DNA from: Acidobacteriota bacterium
GTDB lineage: Bacteria > Acidobacteriota > Terriglobia > Bryobacterales > Bryobacteraceae
DNA length: 64,000 nt
Direction: 5' to 3'
NCBI GenBank assembly: GCA_018268715.1
Contig: JAFDVZ010000010.1
Span: forward strand, 214,794 to 278,793
Shown: in pieces, positions 61,124 through 64,000 of the stretch
Numbering within the stretch: position 1 is the stretch's first letter
Layout: each line of letters opens with the position of its first letter
Position numbers and translations under genes: made by a program
The notes under the pieces: model-generated
Databases searched by the model: none
What the model saw: the letters and a program-made list of their open reading frames with translations, nothing else
What the model was told of the DNA's origin: nothing

Positions 61124-64000
61124 TACGTCTGGATCACTACGGTCAAGTCGGAGCCGGGATTTGGCGCTGCCACGGCCTTGATATCGAACGCGAGATCGTT
61201 TCCTTCGTTCAGCACCGGAGTCGGCCAGATGCACGGCCGGATCGTGCACGCCGGGTGGTCTTTCGTCACGACCGCGTCGAACGTCTGGTTCTCAGGGTCG
61301 ATCGCCAGGACCTGCACGGTCTCTTCGGTCGCGCCGCCTGGGTCGATGAACACGAAGCGGCCCACCTCGAGGCCCGTGGTCGATGCGTCGTAAGAAGCGG
61401 TCGCGATCGTCTGCACCGACCCGCCGCCGGCGATGGCGTTGAGGCTCACAAGTCCGTAATCTGCATACGGCAGGCGCCGCGTTTCCGGCTTGCCGTAGCC
61501 CTGCGAGACCAGAAAATCGTAGGTGGTCTTCGCGCCGCCGGGAAGGATCTGCGCGATGCCCATCTTTTCGAGAATGTTCCAAGTCACGCCGCCATCGGTC
61601 GAGTACTTCACCACGTAAGCGGACTGGCCGTCCGTGGTCGGCTGTTGCACGTAAGCGAATACGCAGCGCACTGACGCCGCGTCGTGAATCTTCATCGGAA
61701 TGGCGACGTTGTCCTGCGCCGCGAGCGCACCGGCAATCTGGAACGTGTAGGCGCCGCCAGAGCACGTCCGGTCGCCGGGCATGAAAGGCTCGTTGTGATG
61801 CGAGAGCGGGAACACGGTGAACGGTCCGTAGCCGAAGTGATTCGCGACTCCGACCAGTGCGGCCACGACGCACGCTGAAGGGAGCTTTGCTTCGACACGC
61901 GCTGGCAGTCCCGGCGTGCGGAAGAAGCCCTTCTTCACCGCCATGCTGAAGAGCTTCATGTCGAGCTTGTAGAAGCGGACGCCCTTCATATGCGCGCAGC
62001 GAAGCGTGCCGAAAGTAGCAAAACCGGGATCGACGCCCGGATAGGCGCGCTGAAAGGTGAAGCTCGAACCCGTGATATCGGTGATCTGCGCACACTCGTA
62101 GGAGCGCCGGCCAGGATTGGCGGCGTCCGCGGCTTCATCATTGAATACGATGAAATCGCCCGCACTGAACGCGTGCGCAGTGTCCGGATTCACGGTGCAG
62201 TTGACCGTTACCGGATCGGTGTCCTTGTCCAGGTCGGCGTCCAGGCTGGCCCACAGGTCCGTGGCGAGTTCGTCCACGTAGTACAGGCCCATGGCGATCT
62301 CGGTCGCGCCTGTGATGTTCTGGTTGCCCGCGGCATCCGGCTCGATATCGATTTCATCCACCGCGAACGAGCCGTAGTCCCCGAGCTTCGGCCTGCCGTG
62401 AACGATGCCGGGGACGCCAGTATCGTGGAAGATCTCCTCTGGCACCGGCGATGCCACGACGTCGGCCGGCTTGGGACCATCCACAAGGTCGTACATCGAG
62501 TCCGTGGTGGTGCGGCCCTGGATGTCAATCGAGTAGTCCTTGTTCAGCTTCCAACTGGTAACCCGAAACTCGCCTGAGCCGTTGGGCATGTCCGGATAAG
62601 CCATCGAACAGACCATGCCCGGCTCGGTATTCAGCGCGAGCACGGTCGTCCGGAACGAAACCATCCGCGCCGCTTTCCACTCCGCTTCGTTGATTCCACC
62701 CAGTTCTTCGCGCAGCCGTGTGCTGATAATCCGCGACGCCTGCGACTTCGAGAACGTCCCGCACAAATTGACATTCGACTTCAGGAACAGCGGTACGGCA
62801 CCCGCGCCGACGTGCGTGGCGTAGTCGATGTCGTAGACGGTGACCGAGTTGTTGACGAACTGATAATCCTCGTCCGCGAAGTTTGCGGTGAGGTGGTTGA
62901 AGGACGGCTTCAGCGGCGCGAGTTGTAGGGACTGGAACAGGATATTGCCTGCGGTGAAGGCCTCCACCGCGGAGGAGTTCTCGCGGACGCCAATCTTGAG
63001 CTTGCCGAAGGCGAACGTGTAATAGCCCAGGCAGTTCATCAGCACTTCCTGGAGCCAGTCGCGGAGCGGCTTCTCTTCCTGGAGCACGCCGCGGAACTTG
63101 AACTGCGTTTCGCTGCCGGAGCCGACGAGCTTGGTAACCTGGTCGTTGCAGATCGCCGCCGCGTCCAGCGCCGCCTGAACATCGAACAGCGTCTCGGCCA
63201 GGTCCAGTTGCTGGGTGGTGGCATTAGCGCCCAGCCGCAGGCCGCGTGCACGCAGCAGCATGTTCACCGCAATCCACACTGGGTTGGTGAGCGCCGGCCC
63301 GTAGGCGCGTGCGCCAAGGGACGTCCACACCCACCCGCTCATGCCCATCTGAACGTTGGCGATCATGGCGTGATCGCCGGGCTTCGACAGTTGCAGGCCC
63401 TTGGCGTCCGACCGGCGAATTACGATGAACGCGGTCCCGGCCGCGAAGTTGTCCTTGAACGTGGAGTTGCCGGAACACACCTTGCGCCAATCGCCGCCCA
63501 CGCTGTTGCCGGTTTCGTCGCACGAAAACCAATCCTGGGCGCCGGCGGGATCCGTGCCGAGACACTGTCGCAACCCGTAATTGTTCGTGGGATAGCCGTG
63601 GTGCGCCTGACCGTCCAGCGTGCTACCGACGAACGTTTCGGCCGTACCGTCGTGGTCAAGATCTTCGTAATGCGCCGGCGTGTAGGCGATGATCGGACCC
63701 TCGCCGACGATCCCCAACGCTTCGTAGAAGTCGCTCTCATCGCGGCCCGCCGCGATCTTGCAGTTCACCGGCATCTCACTGTCGGTGTAAATCTCGGGCA
63801 CGCCCTGGTCGTAGATGGAATCGGCAACCAGCGAAGTGCTCGTGATTGTTGAGCGCCCGAATCCGAACACGCCGGTAGAGTTGTCCTTGATGCGCACGCT
63901 CTGCGGCTCGGCGCTGATGCCGCCGTAGTACCGCTTCATGCCGTGCGCCAGGCAGCCGTTGGCGGTCTCGTATCCTTTGTCGCACTTGGAACCATCCGCG
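61123..64000 (-). CDS. Phage tail-tip/baseplate protein, 5' partial
   Basis: The frame is open to the window edge with no stop, so the ATG at 63939 is probably internal. Residues encoded at 63999-63940 read DGSKCDKGYETANGCLAHG, resembling the Cys-rich C-terminal motif of the DUF2163/BR0599 tail proteins of gene transfer agents and phages. Later parts resemble large tail-tip proteins (FRGVLQEEKPLRDWLQEVLM, LGYYTFAFGKLKIG). The 3' end is coupled to the next gene by TAATG. Product length in the window is 958 aa. Confidence 0.7.
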   Translation of the reverse strand, partial: ADGSKCDKGYETANGCLAHGMKRYYGGISAEPQSVRIKDNSTGVFGFGRSTITSTSLVADSIYDQGVPEIYTDSEMPVNCKIAAGRDESDFYEALGIVGEGPIIAYTPAHYEDLDHDGTAETFVGSTLDGQAHHGYPTNNYGLRQCLGTDPAGAQDWFSCDETGNSVGGDWRKVCSGNSTFKDNFAAGTAFIVIRRSDAKGLQLSKPGDHAMIANVQMGMSGWVWTSLGARAYGPALTNPVWIAVNMLLRARGLRLGANATTQQLDLAETLFDVQAALDAAAICNDQVTKLVGSGSETQFKFRGVLQEEKPLRDWLQEVLMNCLGYYTFAFGKLKIGVRENSSAVEAFTAGNILFQSLQLAPLKPSFNHLTANFADEDYQFVNNSVTVYDIDYATHVGAGAVPLFLKSNVNLCGTFSKSQASRIISTRLREELGGINEAEWKAARMVSFRTTVLALNTEPGMVCSMAYPDMPNGSGEFRVTSWKLNKDYSIDIQGRTTTDSMYDLVDGPKPADVVASPVPEEIFHDTGVPGIVHGRPKLGDYGSFAVDEIDIEPDAAGNQNITGATEIAMGLYYVDELATDLWASLDADLDKDTDPVTVNCTVNPDTAHAFSAGDFIVFNDEAADAANPGRRSYECAQITDITGSSFTFQRAYPGVDPGFATFGTLRCAHMKGVRFYKLDMKLFSMAVKKGFFRTPGLPARVEAKLPSACVVAALVGVANHFGYGPFTVFPLSHHNEPFMPGDRTCSGGAYTFQIAGALAAQDNVAIPMKIHDAASVRCVFAYVQQPTTDGQSAYVVKYSTDGGVTWNILEKMGIAQILPGGAKTTYDFLVSQGYGKPETRRLPYADYGLVSLNAIAGGGSVQTIATASYDASTTGLEVGRFVFIDPGGATEETVQVLAIDPENQTFDAVVTKDHPACTIRPCIWPTPVLNEGNDLAFDIKAVAAPNPGSDLTVVIQT

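Overview
The window looks like chromosomal DNA of a high-GC member of the Acidobacteriota, probably the Bryobacter/Solibacter group. The indications are a secreted protein with the Solibacter-type TIGR03437 domain (15159-16754), a divergent KSTGPRT-motif protein of a kind common in Solibacter (1565-2236), a small secreted di-heme c-type cytochrome (6192-6545), and very large surface-polysaccharide loci. This placement rests on recognising families by eye; no search was run.

Left edge (1-2236), phage-derived: a large-terminase ATPase ORF on the minus strand is followed in the same frame, after a TAG codon and a heptanucleotide repeat array, by the terminase nuclease domain, which runs off the window. 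A perfect 28-bp inverted repeat lies just upstream. Next come ordinary chromosomal genes (2312-11666): a TlpA-like thioredoxin, a small membrane protein, recJ, the cytochrome, a small gene made of three repeats of a KTxLKAGGxxWQHNQ unit, a SpoIIE-type phosphatase, a PLP aminotransferase, an SDR oxidoreductase, tRNA-Val(GAC), an HTH-plus-membrane-anchor protein and an exported protein.

The centre (11644-50995) is a polysaccharide locus of about 39 kb in two divergent arms. The minus arm carries a TIGR03437 protein, a FecR-like protein, an O-antigen-ligase-type membrane protein and a TPR protein. The plus arm begins, after a 1.1-kb gene-poor leader, with a NusG paralogue and two small coupled RHH-like proteins. 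Then come a Wza-like export protein, a Wzz/BY-kinase (frameshifted), a tandem-repeat intergenic region, an FkbM methyltransferase (frameshifted), and an array of sugar genes. These include UDP-glucose dehydrogenase, the Wzm/Wzt exporter, a Wzy-like polymerase, several GT4 glycosyltransferases and methyltransferases, an FnlA-FnlB-FnlC set for UDP-L-FucNAc with a WbuB-like transferase, a 4-reductase, a WecA-type initiating transferase, a WbpM/CapD dehydratase, a GDP-mannose-epimerase-like SDR and a VanZ-like protein. A glutamine-dependent NAD synthetase gene sits inside it. No Wzx flippase is visible.

Right edge (51106-64000), phage-derived and all on the minus strand: a tail-tip gene that enters from outside the window, a 1163-aa tail protein with a TIM-barrel-like segment, a tail fibre with HxH motifs, a 111-aa protein of unknown function, and four mutually similar tyrosine recombinases. 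The genes overlap or lie within 17 bp of each other, like one translationally coupled operon. This tail-plus-four-recombinase arrangement is the most unusual thing in the window. The three-repeat small peptide gene and the tandem repeats inside the NusG-paralogue-led polysaccharide operon come next.
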